Origin: Bacteroidota bacterium
Lineage (GTDB): Bacteria; Bacteroidota; Bacteroidia; Sphingobacteriales; Sphingobacteriaceae
Direction of reading: 5' to 3'
DNA: 37,200 nucleotides
NCBI GenBank assembly: GCA_013288685.1
Contig: JABDBM010000035.1
Span: forward strand, 1-37,200
In this document: piece after piece, positions 15,379-24,809 of the stretch
Numbering within the stretch: position 1 is the stretch's first letter
How the letters are laid out: the number at the start of each line of letters is the position of its first letter
Program-made: the position numbers and the translations under genes
Notes under the pieces: generated by a model
The model's input: only the letters and a program-made list of their open reading frames with translations
The model's database searches: none
What the model was told of the DNA's origin: nothing

Positions 15379-16785
15379 ATGTTACTTACTATTTCTACTA
15401 CTTATTTCCCTGCTGACGACCTGAGCTATTTACTGCACAAACATCCTGATAAAGTACAGTCCGTAGATATTTCGGCCGGAAAGGCTCATATATTTTATCC
15501 GGAGGTTAGTCCCCAAAAATGTACTGTTGCTTTATTACTGGATATTGACCCGGTGGGGTTGGTCAGAACCGCGGGCCCAAAGGGCAATGATTTTGCGTTG
15601 GAACAATATGTAAACGACCGCCCTTATGTATGCAGTTCGCTCATGAGCGCGGCAATTGCCAAAGCGTATTCATCCGCGCTTAACGGCCGCTGCAAAGACA
15701 AACCCGAACTGGTTGGCGTGTCGATGCCGTTTGTAATTAAACTTGCTGTATTGCCGGTAAAAGGTGGTGAAGCTATATTGCGAACGCTTTTTGAACCATT
15801 GGGTTATACTTTTACTGCTAAACAACATCCACTTGACCCTGCTTTTGAGGAATGGGGCGACAGCCGGTATTTTACGTTAGAATTAAGTAACACGCTAACC
15901 TTACAACAGTTACTGTCGCATTTATATGTATTAATACCAGTATGCGACAACGACAAGCATTACTGGGTTGCAGAGGATGAAGTAGAAAAATTACTGGCCA
16001 AGGGTAAAGACTGGCTTGAAACCCACCCGGGACGTGAGTTAATTGTAAACAGGTATTTAAAAAATCAACGGTCGTTGACAAACCGCGCACTAAGTGTTTT
16101 AATAGCTAACGACGAGGAAGAAGAAGCTGTAGAACCAATTATAGATAGTGCTTTTCAGCCCGCAGAATCAAAGCTAAAAATTCATGAACTAAGACTAATT
16201 GCAGCGCGCAATGAACTGTTAAACGCCGGAGCTAAACGGGTGGTCGACTTGGGTTGCGGTGAGGGTAAACTGATAAAGCTGCTTATGTCCGAAAAGCAAT
16301 TTGAGTTTATCCTGGGTATGGATGTAAGCTATCGCTCGCTCGAAATTGCAAAAGAACGGCTAAAGCTTGAACGTTTGCCCGCAAAACAGTTGACACGGGT
16401 ACAATTAATACAAGGGTCATTAACCTATCGCGACAAGCGGTTACTAAACTTCGAAGCCGCCACGCTGGTAGAAGTTATTGAACACTTAGACAAACCGAGG
16501 CTGGCCGCGCTGGAAAGATCAGTATTTGAATATGCCAAACCTATCCTTGTGGTGGTTACCACGCCAAATGCAGAATATAATGTACGCTTTGCCGATTATC
16601 AGGAAGGAAAAATGCGACATAGCGATCACCGTTTTGAATGGACAAGGTCACAGTTTGAAAGCTGGGGCAATCAAATAGCCGCGCAATATGGATACGAAGT
16701 AACTTTCAAGCCGATTGGAGAAGTCGACCCCGAAGTGGGTGCTTTAAGCCAAATGGCCGTTTTTACACTTTTGCAAAACAAATAA
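15379..16785 (+). CDS. hen1: Bacterial Hen1 3'-terminal RNA ribose 2'-O-methyltransferase
   Basis: A 468-residue protein starting at ATG 15379 with the family N-terminus LLTISTTYFPADDLSYLLHK, then DKVQSVDISAGKAHIFYPE. The N-terminal domain (about 1-240) contacts and stimulates Pnkp. The C-terminal methyltransferase has the SAM site VVDLGCGEGKLIKLL, MDVSYRSLEIAKERL, the metal-binding EVIEHL (Glu-x-x-Glu-His) and, later, TPNAEYNVRF and RHSDHRFEWTRSQF with the remaining His ligands. Known family members methylate the 2'-OH of the 3' end of a cut RNA, so that the repaired RNA cannot be cut again at the same site. The stop codon overlaps the pnkp start. The frame runs open to 15187, but that part crosses the OmpA terminator and lacks conservation. 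Confidence 0.95.
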   Translation: MLLTISTTYFPADDLSYLLHKHPDKVQSVDISAGKAHIFYPEVSPQKCTVALLLDIDPVGLVRTAGPKGNDFALEQYVNDRPYVCSSLMSAAIAKAYSSALNGRCKDKPELVGVSMPFVIKLAVLPVKGGEAILRTLFEPLGYTFTAKQHPLDPAFEEWGDSRYFTLELSNTLTLQQLLSHLYVLIPVCDNDKHYWVAEDEVEKLLAKGKDWLETHPGRELIVNRYLKNQRSLTNRALSVLIANDEEEEAVEPIIDSAFQPAESKLKIHELRLIAARNELLNAGAKRVVDLGCGEGKLIKLLMSEKQFEFILGMDVSYRSLEIAKERLKLERLPAKQLTRVQLIQGSLTYRDKRLLNFEAATLVEVIEHLDKPRLAALERSVFEYAKPILVVVTTPNAEYNVRFADYQEGKMRHSDHRFEWTRSQFESWGNQIAAQYGYEVTFKPIGEVDPEVGALSQMAVFTLLQNK

Positions 16786-19346
16786 TGAGTACAAATAATA
16801 CAATAAAAATACCCGAATTATCATTGGTTGTTTTGATTGGCGCCACCGGGTCAGGAAAGTCAACCTTTGCGGCGAAGCACTTTAAGCCAACCGAAATTAT
16901 ATCATCCGATGCCTGCCGTGGTTTGGTTAGCGATGATGAAAACAACCAGGCCGCTTCGTCGGATGCGTTTGCCTTGGCCAGATATATCATAGGTCTTCGA
17001 TTAAAAAACGGATTACTTACGGTAATTGACGCTACGAATGTACAGGAAGAAAGCCGCCGCGACTGGATAAACCTCGCTAAAGAATATCACTGCCTGCCCG
17101 TTGCTATTATCCTTAATATACCCGAAAAAGTTTGCGCACAACGAAACGCGCTGAAAGCCGACCGCAATTTTGGTGCACACGTAATCCCGCAACACATTTC
17201 GCAGTTAAAGCGCGGCATTAAAAAGTTAAAGTACGAAGGTTTTCGCCATATTATAGAACTACGCACCCCCGAAGAGGTGGACGCGTTAACCACAATTTTG
17301 CGCGACCCACTTTACAATAACAAAAAGCACGAAAAGGGTCCGCTTGATATTATTGGCGATGTGCATGGCTGCTATGATGAGTTGATCGAACTACTCATCA
17401 CACTTGGTTATGCCGATATCGGCCACACATGGGCACATCCCGAAGGTCGGAAAGTTGTTTTCGCAGGCGATTTGGTCGATCGAGGTCCAAAAACACCCGA
17501 GGTTTTAAAGCTGGTGATGAGCATGACAGCTGCAGGCACAGCGTATTGCGTGCCCGGTAACCATGATATTAAACTAATGCGCTGGCTAAACGGCAAAAAT
17601 GTAGAAGCAAAACATGGGCTGGAACACTCGATTGAGCAATTAGCAAAGGAAACCCAGCAATTTAGAGATGAAGCCAAAAAGTTTTTAGACGGCCTGGTGA
17701 GCCATTATATATTTGATGATGGCAAGCTGGTTGTAGCCCATGCGGGTTTAAAAGAACATATGCAGGGACGGGGCTCTGGCGCTGTGCGGGAGTTTTGCTT
17801 ATATGGCGAAACCACAGGTGAAATTGACGAATTCGGCTTACCTGTAAGGCATAACTGGGCCGCCGAATATAAAGGCAAAGCGATGGTAGTTTACGGGCAC
17901 ACTCCTGTACCGAAAGCACAATGGCTAAATAACACCATAGATATTGATACCGGATGCGTATTTGGGGGTTCGCTCACCGCCATGCGCTATCCCGAACGTG
18001 AATTGGTTTCGGTAAAAGCACACAAGGTCCATTGTGAACCCGTAAAGCCATTAGGTTATGTTAAGGAAGATAGTGAAAATTTAAGCCTGCAACAACAAAA
18101 CGACGATGTGTTGGATATTGCTGATTTTATGGGCAGGCAAATTGTAAATACACGCCTTGGCAACAATATTACTATACGCGAAGAAAATGCTATTGCAGCG
18201 CTGGAAGTAATGAGCCGTTTTGCGATTAACCCCAAATGGCTAATTTACCTCCCTCCTACCATGAGTCCATCGGCAACAAGTTTGCTGGACGACTATTTAG
18301 AGTATCCAACCGAAGCGTTCAAATATTATCGGGATGCCGGTATTGCAAAAGTGGTGTGTCAGGAAAAACACATGGGGTCAAGGGCGGTGGTTATTGTTGG
18401 CAAAAACGAAGCCGCAATAAGCCGGGCATTTGGCATCAATGACGAAGGAATCGGCACTATTTATACACGCACCGGCCGAGCTTTTTTTAATGATCATGAA
18501 ACTGAACAAGCTTTGTTAAGCATCTTGAATAAAGCGCTGATAGCCTCGGGTTTTTATGAACGTTTTGATACGGACTGGGTGTGCCTTGATACCGAGCTAA
18601 TGCCCTGGAGCGCAAAGGCGCAAGCTTTGCTGGAAACACAATATGCAGCCGTGGGCGCCGCTTCAACCCGTGCTTTGGCGGAAACGATGTCTGTGTTGAT
18701 CCAACTGGCGGAACGAACAGCCGATGGTAAAGCTCTTGCAGGTGAATATGGTAGCAGACAGCAAAATGCTGCGGATTTCATCACTGCCTATCAGCAGTAT
18801 TGCTGGCCGGTAAATGGTTTGGCCGATTATAAACTTGCGCCCTTTCATATCCTCGCGTCGGAAGGCAAACTTTGGACGAGTGAAAACCACGAATGGCACA
18901 TGGAACAAATTAAAAAGATTTGTGAAGCTTCACCATCCGTACTGTTGGCAACGCCCTATAAAATAGTGCAGTTGGATGATGAGCAAAGCATTAACGATGT
19001 AACGGACTGGTGGTTAACATTAACTGGTAAAGGCGGCGAAGGTATGGTAGTTAAACCATATAATTTTATTGAAACCGACAAAAAAGGGCTGATACAACCT
19101 GCCATAAAGATAAGGGGCCGCGAATATTTGAGGATAATTTACGGCCCTGAATATACCGCGCCCGAAAACATCAACCGCTTAAAAGCACGGGGGTTAAATG
19201 CAAAGCGTGGCTTGGCACTCCGGGAGTTTTCGCTTGGAATAGAAGGCCTGCAACGCTTTGTCGATAAAGAACCGCTGAGACGTGTTCATCAATGTGCTTT
19301 TGGCGTACTGGCGATGGAAAGTGAGCCTGTTGATCCGAGGTTGTAG
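16785..19346 (+). CDS. pnkp: Bacterial Pnkp RNA-repair protein (kinase, phosphatase, ligase)
   Basis: An 853-residue three-domain protein close to the usual length of bacterial Pnkp. The kinase domain (1-170) has the P-loop GATGSGKST with Lys25. The metallophosphatase domain (about 185-430) has DIIGDVHGCYDEL, FAGDLVDRGP and PGNHDIK, plus YGHTPVP. The C-terminal adenylyltransferase (about 470-853) has VVCQEKHMGSRAVV, with the lysine of EKHMGSR as the AMP attachment site, and GMVVKPYNF as a later nucleotidyltransferase motif. It heals 5'-OH and 2',3'-cyclic phosphate ends, and with Hen1 it seals RNA cut by ribotoxins. Its ATG overlaps the Hen1 TAA by one base (TAATG), so both proteins are made together. 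All key motifs look intact. Confidence 0.95.
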   Translation: MSTNNTIKIPELSLVVLIGATGSGKSTFAAKHFKPTEIISSDACRGLVSDDENNQAASSDAFALARYIIGLRLKNGLLTVIDATNVQEESRRDWINLAKEYHCLPVAIILNIPEKVCAQRNALKADRNFGAHVIPQHISQLKRGIKKLKYEGFRHIIELRTPEEVDALTTILRDPLYNNKKHEKGPLDIIGDVHGCYDELIELLITLGYADIGHTWAHPEGRKVVFAGDLVDRGPKTPEVLKLVMSMTAAGTAYCVPGNHDIKLMRWLNGKNVEAKHGLEHSIEQLAKETQQFRDEAKKFLDGLVSHYIFDDGKLVVAHAGLKEHMQGRGSGAVREFCLYGETTGEIDEFGLPVRHNWAAEYKGKAMVVYGHTPVPKAQWLNNTIDIDTGCVFGGSLTAMRYPERELVSVKAHKVHCEPVKPLGYVKEDSENLSLQQQNDDVLDIADFMGRQIVNTRLGNNITIREENAIAALEVMSRFAINPKWLIYLPPTMSPSATSLLDDYLEYPTEAFKYYRDAGIAKVVCQEKHMGSRAVVIVGKNEAAISRAFGINDEGIGTIYTRTGRAFFNDHETEQALLSILNKALIASGFYERFDTDWVCLDTELMPWSAKAQALLETQYAAVGAASTRALAETMSVLIQLAERTADGKALAGEYGSRQQNAADFITAYQQYCWPVNGLADYKLAPFHILASEGKLWTSENHEWHMEQIKKICEASPSVLLATPYKIVQLDDEQSINDVTDWWLTLTGKGGEGMVVKPYNFIETDKKGLIQPAIKIRGREYLRIIYGPEYTAPENINRLKARGLNAKRGLALREFSLGIEGLQRFVDKEPLRRVHQCAFGVLAMESEPVDPRL

Positions 19347-19356
19347 ATTGTCTGTC

Positions 19357-19439
19357 TGAACCATGATTCGCCGGATTAGAGGATTGCCATGATTTAAACT
19401 AAAATCCCATAATCCTTTAATCCCACGAATCATGGTTCA
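19357..19439. terminator. CCATGATT-type palindromic element between convergent genes
   Basis: Two perfect 14-nt outer arms (TGAACCATGATTCG at 19357-19370, CGAATCATGGTTCA at 19426-19439) enclose inner arms GGATTAGAGGATT and AATCCTTTAATCC that also pair, with one G-U. It fills the gap between the convergent pnkp and DUF1801 stops and can fold on both strands, so a bidirectional terminator is likely. There is no T-run, and the word-like structure resembles a dispersed repeat family. Confidence 0.55.
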
Positions 19440-19446
19440 TACATTT

Positions 19447-19878
19447 TCAAACCCTTTCCACCAACGATAACCAAACCCTAATCGCCTGTTGCATCAATTT
19501 GTCTTTGGCCATCACATCATCCATGCTATAAAATAGTGCAAGTCTGCGGCCATCAGTATAATCACCTTCCAGCAGGCCTGTTGTATCATTTATCTTAGCC
19601 CCGCTTGGGAAAACAAGCCGGATGCTGTCTTTTTTAAAAATATTAAACACAATAATATACCGTTTATACTCCTTGGGGTTAAACGGCACTATTGGTCCTG
19701 TATAAAAAAAGCTGGGGGCGTTCCATTTTATATGCTCGCCAATTTCAGGATCGGTATCCAAAATAACTTTCCTAAGGGCCGCCATAACGTCAGCCATCGG
19801 GTGATCCAGTTTTTGCATGTATTGGTTTACCCCATCGGTATCTGTCAGCCATGCGTTATCAGGTTTAATTGTTTTCAT
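19447..19878 (-). CDS. DUF1801 domain protein
   Basis: Starting from ATG at 19878 (MKTIKPDNAWLTDTDG), the product is 143 residues; ten more codons upstream are open but unconvincing. The pattern is YMQKLDHPMADVMAALRKVI, then IKWNAPSFFYTGPIVPF, YIIVFNIFKKDSIRLVFPSG and LLEGDYTDGRRLALFYSMDD. This is the DUF1801/YdhG-like fold, found in small cytosolic proteins related to frataxin-like and iron-related folds, but without an assigned reaction. It converges with pnkp, and the palindromic element at 19357-19439 lies between them. The acyltransferase gene lies 59 bp upstream on the same strand. Confidence 0.85.
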   Translation of the reverse strand: MKTIKPDNAWLTDTDGVNQYMQKLDHPMADVMAALRKVILDTDPEIGEHIKWNAPSFFYTGPIVPFNPKEYKRYIIVFNIFKKDSIRLVFPSGAKINDTTGLLEGDYTDGRRLALFYSMDDVMAKDKLMQQAIRVWLSLVERV

Positions 19879-19937
19879 GCTGATTATTAAATAATCAAAA
19901 ATAAGCAATTACTTTATTCACAAGGCTATTGATAAAA

Positions 19938-21011
19938 TTACCCTATGAGCCACTTGCTTTTTGGCAAATACGACAGTATTTTAACTCCCAGCCAGGTAAG
20001 TAAAAATGTTATAACCGCAATAAGCGGCACCTTAACAGCCGCCGAAGCTATGGCCGGATTCAACCACAAATAAACAGCATTGAGCACCATAATATGCGCC
20101 AGGTAAATACCATAGCTTTTGGCCGATGCATCACTCAAAATACCTGTGACCAGCGCGGATGACTTATTGAACGTTATATTTTTAAACATCAGGAATAATC
20201 CCGCAGCAATCATCGCCACATTAATGGTTTCAAACCCCCAGGTAAGTTCAAGCGTCATCACAAATTTTTCAGTGGGCAAGCGGTCCATAAAGCCCGATAC
20301 CGTTATCGCATAGCCTACTAAAATCAGCAAAATGCCAACCGTGTAATTCCATGTTTTGGGTTCCAGATGGAAACGCCTTATATAATAAGCTAACACAGCG
20401 TAACCCATAAAACCTGAGAAGTAATACAGCATGGGTGTATGGTTCCAAAACGCCTCGCCCCATATTTCGGGGAAAATAAGGTGGATATAGGGTAACGTTA
20501 GAGATATAGCCCAAAGCGTCACGTAGAACTCAATGCTTTTGCGGCTTGCGCTTTGTATCCAGGGCGAAATAACCGGCGCGAACAAATAGATGCCCAACAG
20601 CATGTATACATACCACAGATGCCCTATATCGGTACCATAATTCACAAATATTTTAAGGATATTAACGAGCGAGGCATGAAGGGTGCTTTGCCCCATGAAA
20701 TATTGATAAACTGCATAAAATATGCACCATATAATAAAAGGAATAGCAACCCTTGTCATGCGCTTTTTAAAAAACAGGGGCACATCGCCAACCGGGAACA
20801 GGAAGAAACCCGAAACCATTGCAAACAAAGGCACGCAGGCCCGGCAAAGTGAATTATACCAGCCTACCCAATGTGCATCGGCGGTGTTGAGGGTTTGCCC
20901 GATGTTGCCGATATAATAAAACTCACCCGAATGCACCTGGATAACCATATAGCAGGCAAAAATACGGAGCAGATCGAGGCCATAATGGCGTTGAGTTTTA
21001 ATAGTTGTCAT
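19938..21011 (-). CDS. Acyltransferase family 3 membrane protein
   Basis: A 357-residue polytopic membrane protein with about ten hydrophobic segments. The N-terminus GLDLLRIFACYMVIQVHSG is the R/K-x10-H hallmark of acyltransferase family 3 (PF01757), with His27 as the probable catalytic residue, followed by PLFAMVSGFFLF and later DIGHLWYVYMLLGIYLFAPV and SYGIYLAHIMVLNAVYLWL. Such proteins move acetyl or other acyl groups onto sugars or lipids at the inner membrane. It is a stand-alone enzyme without a C-terminal SGNH domain. It lies just downstream of the xylan locus but is separated from it by a terminator, so a link to xylan use is not shown. The substrate cannot be predicted. Confidence 0.9.
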   Translation of the reverse strand: MTTIKTQRHYGLDLLRIFACYMVIQVHSGEFYYIGNIGQTLNTADAHWVGWYNSLCRACVPLFAMVSGFFLFPVGDVPLFFKKRMTRVAIPFIIWCIFYAVYQYFMGQSTLHASLVNILKIFVNYGTDIGHLWYVYMLLGIYLFAPVISPWIQSASRKSIEFYVTLWAISLTLPYIHLIFPEIWGEAFWNHTPMLYYFSGFMGYAVLAYYIRRFHLEPKTWNYTVGILLILVGYAITVSGFMDRLPTEKFVMTLELTWGFETINVAMIAAGLFLMFKNITFNKSSALVTGILSDASAKSYGIYLAHIMVLNAVYLWLNPAIASAAVKVPLIAVITFLLTWLGVKILSYLPKSKWLIG

Positions 21012-21121
21012 TTAATCAGGTTATTCGTGAGGTGGTAAATATAAAAATTCCGCTATGGCAATTCTATTATTTTTCCATAAGTTATGATTTCGCAATTCAT
21101 ATTAGCGAAGAACCATTTCAG

Positions 21122-21156
21122 AAAAAGAGCCGCCCTGAAGATTCAGAGCGGCTCTT
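21122..21156 (-). terminator. Intrinsic terminator after the CE15 esterase gene
   Basis: Arms AAGAGCCGC (21125-21133) and GCGGCTCTT (21148-21156), extended by CTGAA/TTCAG inside after one mismatch, are followed on the minus strand by a T-run. It lies 25 bp beyond the esterase stop and closes the xylan locus transcript. Confidence 0.8.
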
Positions 21157-21180
21157 AAAAAGCAATTCGTTAGTAGTAGT

Positions 21181-22764
21181 TTATTTCCCGGCAACACCTG
21201 TTCTTCCAATATTTTGATCGGCCCATTTTAAAAACCATTTCATATTGGCCTGGTCCTGGTGCCCCTGGTCGTGCTGCCGCCAGGCCAATTGACCGTCTAA
21301 TAAAGGCGTATTAACGGGAGGCATTTTTTCGGTATGATAATCGTTGGATACTCCCAAATCTTTAACACCGAGCAATTTAAATACCGGCCCAGCAGCAACA
21401 GCCGCCATGTAACTGCCCTGATGATCGAGCCATTTAGCATCGCCCTTTTCGGGGATACCGTAGCTTACAAAAACAAGGCGTGGAGCGCACAAGGCAATCA
21501 ACTCATGCGAATCAACAGGCAAATCACCAGCGTTTTTAACGCCAAATTTAGCCTCGGATGCTCCATATTTTATAAAATTTCCGGCCATCCAGTAGTATTC
21601 GCCGCCGGTGAGGCTTTCTACCGCTTCGCCCCAGTTGTGCCGGTGCAGCTTTGCACCGCCTTCGCCTGACGAACCTATAAGCCCCATTGCAAAACGCTGT
21701 TCGTACGCAAGGGTGACCAACGCAGCTTTACCATAACGCGAAACGCCTTCAATACCTACATGCTTACTATCAACCATAGGTTCACTGGCTTCCAGGTAAT
21801 CCAAAGCCCTTCCTGCTCCCCAGGCCCATGCACGTAACGCGCCCCAATCATCCGGTTTACGGGGCTGTCCTTTATTTACCAGGCCGATAATGCCGCGCGT
21901 TAACCCTGCTCCGTTATCCGCCTGAATACTTGATGGATTAACGTAAGCCACACCCCAGCCATCGGCGATCAATTGGTTGATGGAAGGTGGGTCATTGTTA
22001 ACCCCGTTTACACCCGGCTGATCCATCGGACCGGGTATTGGCGGCGGTTTGGGCGCAAAACCTGCGAAGGGTATGGCTGTAACCGGCTCGTAAGCGGGGT
22101 GCCTTTCAAAAATTGCTTTAATTTCAGGATCTTTCCCCAACAGGTTTTCGAGTGCTGTATTCAATTTTTCCAATTCTTCCGGATTAGGCTGACTTGGCGC
22201 CGGTACCCGTGCCGGCCCAAACATCATCAATACCGGAACCGGACCTTTTGCGTTGGCCGGTAAAACCAACGTCATCTGGATGTTTACATCAATTAACGGG
22301 TAAGATGAATTATCAACATGGCCAATCAATTGTTTGGCAATGATAGGTGTAAAACCCAGGTATTCATTATCGGTATATTTAACGCTCCAGGTTACTTTCG
22401 GCACATTGGCGGGTACTCGTCCGTATATTTCCCGGTCGAAGTCTTCCATAATTTCTGGCCGGCGCTGATCGCGCCACATGGCGGGCGTGGTTACTTTTTT
22501 TCCATTTTTCAGCGTCAGCACATCCGGTAAATTCGGAAACGGGTTGGCTTTTGACTCATCATAATTTGCATGATTCGGATCGTTTTCATTGCCGCTGGGC
22601 CCCGGCCTCAAGGCTTTTATACCTAACTGATCCATCATATTCTGATGATCCTGTTCTGCAGTAAAAGTTACCGGCGCCGGGTAATTTCCAGTTGAGGGCG
22701 TCAAACCGTTTTGAGCGGCCACGCTAAGTGAGGTAAAAAGTAGCAGATAAAATACTTTTTTCAT
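21181..22764 (-). CDS. CE15-type glucuronoyl esterase-like alpha/beta hydrolase
   Basis: A roughly 527-residue exported protein (signal peptide KKVFYLLLFTSLSVAAQ). The ATG at 22764 is preferred over one two codons upstream. The fold and motifs are those of carbohydrate esterase family 15: FDREIYGRVP, LADGWGVAYVNP-like IADGWGVAYVNPSS, WAWGAGRALDYLE, nucleophile Ser344 (numbered from the upstream Met) in GVSRYGKAAL, SGEGGAKLHRHNWGE, and a late His in WRQHDQGHQD. CE15 enzymes cut the ester bond between 4-O-methyl-glucuronic acid of xylan and lignin. A Pro-rich segment (residues about 190-255, many PAPSQPNP and APKPPPIPGP stretches) interrupts the usual core and makes this protein longer than common members. 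It is the last gene of the SIAE-CE15 pair, 21 bp after the acetylesterase. Confidence 0.85.
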   Translation of the reverse strand: MKKVFYLLLFTSLSVAAQNGLTPSTGNYPAPVTFTAEQDHQNMMDQLGIKALRPGPSGNENDPNHANYDESKANPFPNLPDVLTLKNGKKVTTPAMWRDQRRPEIMEDFDREIYGRVPANVPKVTWSVKYTDNEYLGFTPIIAKQLIGHVDNSSYPLIDVNIQMTLVLPANAKGPVPVLMMFGPARVPAPSQPNPEELEKLNTALENLLGKDPEIKAIFERHPAYEPVTAIPFAGFAPKPPPIPGPMDQPGVNGVNNDPPSINQLIADGWGVAYVNPSSIQADNGAGLTRGIIGLVNKGQPRKPDDWGALRAWAWGAGRALDYLEASEPMVDSKHVGIEGVSRYGKAALVTLAYEQRFAMGLIGSSGEGGAKLHRHNWGEAVESLTGGEYYWMAGNFIKYGASEAKFGVKNAGDLPVDSHELIALCAPRLVFVSYGIPEKGDAKWLDHQGSYMAAVAAGPVFKLLGVKDLGVSNDYHTEKMPPVNTPLLDGQLAWRQHDQGHQDQANMKWFLKWADQNIGRTGVAGK

Positions 22765-22785
22765 AAACATATCGGGTTAATTGGG

Positions 22786-24771
22786 TTATTGGTTGATATC
22801 AGTTTCGAAGGGGGACGCAGGTAATCCTTCTTTATTTGCCAGGTTGGCTCCTTCCGGGTTATCGGCCCAGGCGTAGCGCACATATTGCGGATTAGGTATG
22901 GCATCGCTCCGAACGATGACCTTGTCGCCTTCGATGGTTGCCTTTGCCCATACGTAGTTTTTATCGGCCCCGGCTATTGCAAAATAGTACAAATCATTGC
23001 CATCCTTACTCACTAATCCACCGCCGGTATTGCTGAACGAAAGGATAATTTTATTTCCATCGATTTTAAATGACTGGTATACCGGGCCTGAGTAAACCAC
23101 ATGGTTATCGCCATAAGCAAGGTGTTCAGCAGCTAAGGACAAGCGGTCACCCACAGTTTTTTTGTTTAAAGGATGGATATCATTCCATTCCCCGGCATCT
23201 ATTGCAACTGCCATAGCTGTGTTTGGAACCGACAGCGCCTTTAACTGACTTTCTCTTAATTCAGCCCAGCCGCTCTCGGAGGGCGAATAATTCACTTCCA
23301 TAAAATTTGGTAGCTGAACGTATAGGAAAGGCAAATCGCCTTGTTGCCATTTGGTGCGCCAGTCGGTGATCAACGCGGGCAATAGTTGGGCATATTCCCT
23401 TGATCTTCCCGAATTGGCTTCTCCCTGGTACCAGATAAAACCCTTAACAGCGTAATTAATGGCCGGGGCAACCATGGTGTTATACAGACCCGTTGGGGAG
23501 TCCTGGGCACTGATCATTGGAACCGAAGCTGCATTAGCAGACCGCGAAAAATTAATTTTCGGCTGCACCTGCCCTACTTTGTACAACCAGTCGCCCCTCA
23601 AATCAATAATTTCACCATTAGCTAACAGCGAATAATTTTTATCGGGCACAAAACCTCCTTTACCGGCGGTATTGGTCACTTTCACAACGATAATGTTCTT
23701 TCCCGGTTTTAACAGACCTGCAGGAACGTTGTACCGGCGGGGCGGATATTGATAGGTAATATTGCCAACAAATTGCCCGTTAACAAAAGCGGAATCGGCA
23801 TCAACAATACGCCCCATAAAAAGTTTGGCGGAGCCGCCTGTCATAGAAGCAGGTACATCAATTTCTTTTCTGAAATACACCGTGCCATTTAAATCTTTAA
23901 CCCCCTGGTCGGCCCAGTAGCCGGGCATCCAGAATTTATGCCAGCCAACCGGCTGATACGCCGGGTCGTTCCATTTTTGAGGGCCGGACAGCCCCTTGTC
24001 TGGCTCGGTAACCATCTTTGCACCGGCAAAATTACTCCGCGCGGCTATTCGTTGCCGGGCCAGCGAATTCATATAAGCCGTATCCCTGAATTTTTTTATT
24101 TGATCCTCAAACTTCGTCATCCCTGCATAACCTTCAGCACTTATCCAGGCTTCAATCGGCGTTCCGCCTACGCTGGAATTGATAATACCTATTGGTATAT
24201 GATATTTTAAATAGATAGCCTTTGCAAAAAAGTACGAGGCCGCACCAAACCCAAGCACCCCCTTGGGGCTGGCAACGGTCCAGTTACCTGGCGGCAAATC
24301 CTGGTGCACGCCGGTTACATCGGATGCTGTGGGTATAAAAATATTCCGGATTTGAGGGAAATCAGCGTTAGCTATCTCATCAGGGTATTTTTCTTTTACC
24401 CGTTCCATCGGCAACACCATGTTCGATTGTCCGGAGCAAAACCAAACATCCCCAATCAAAATATCATTTACTGTGATTGTGTTATTGCCTTTAATTGTCA
24501 TAGCGTAGGGACCGCCAGCCCGCATAGCGGGCAGGGTTAACATCCATTTGCCATCGGCTGTTGTAGTCGCTTTTGCTTTTTTGGAGTTGAACAATACGGT
24601 AACCTTTTCGCCGGGCGACGCCCATCCCCAAATTTTCAGTTTAACATCGCGCTGAAGTACCATATGGTTACTTACCAATTGCGGCAGTTTCACATCGGCA
24701 AATGCGGTTATAGCACTAAAAACTAAGGTCAAACTTATTAAACCACGCAGACATCTTAACTTAAAATTCAT
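22786..24771 (-). CDS. SGNH acetylesterase of the sialate O-acetylesterase family, with inserted GH2-like domain
   Basis: A 661-residue exported protein (signal peptide SLTLVFSAITAFA). The catalytic Ser116 lies in CSGQSNM, the WYQGEAN motif at about 447-453 forms the oxyanion side, and Asp531/His533 in EWNDIHPLN complete the triad. Residues about 265-400 are a separate jelly-roll (GTVYFRKEIDVPASM, then GRIVDADSAFVNGQFVG), as in GH2 sugar-binding domains. Proteins of this SASA/DUF303 type in xylan loci remove acetyl groups from xylan or its oligomers, so acetylxylan esterase activity is more likely here than sialic acid de-acetylation. A 34-bp palindrome 38 bp upstream suggests direct repressor control. 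The neighbouring CE15 gene follows closely. Confidence 0.88.
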   Translation of the reverse strand: MNFKLRCLRGLISLTLVFSAITAFADVKLPQLVSNHMVLQRDVKLKIWGWASPGEKVTVLFNSKKAKATTTADGKWMLTLPAMRAGGPYAMTIKGNNTITVNDILIGDVWFCSGQSNMVLPMERVKEKYPDEIANADFPQIRNIFIPTASDVTGVHQDLPPGNWTVASPKGVLGFGAASYFFAKAIYLKYHIPIGIINSSVGGTPIEAWISAEGYAGMTKFEDQIKKFRDTAYMNSLARQRIAARSNFAGAKMVTEPDKGLSGPQKWNDPAYQPVGWHKFWMPGYWADQGVKDLNGTVYFRKEIDVPASMTGGSAKLFMGRIVDADSAFVNGQFVGNITYQYPPRRYNVPAGLLKPGKNIIVVKVTNTAGKGGFVPDKNYSLLANGEIIDLRGDWLYKVGQVQPKINFSRSANAASVPMISAQDSPTGLYNTMVAPAINYAVKGFIWYQGEANSGRSREYAQLLPALITDWRTKWQQGDLPFLYVQLPNFMEVNYSPSESGWAELRESQLKALSVPNTAMAVAIDAGEWNDIHPLNKKTVGDRLSLAAEHLAYGDNHVVYSGPVYQSFKIDGNKIILSFSNTGGGLVSKDGNDLYYFAIAGADKNYVWAKATIEGDKVIVRSDAIPNPQYVRYAWADNPEGANLANKEGLPASPFETDINQ

Positions 24772-24809
24772 TTTATAAAATTGGTTTTATTAAGGACGTA
24801 AAAGTCTAT

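Noticed and set aside
22786..24771. True sialic acid esterase role of the SGNH protein
   Set aside because: The family name is historical; no sialic acid genes are nearby and the neighbours all act on xylan.
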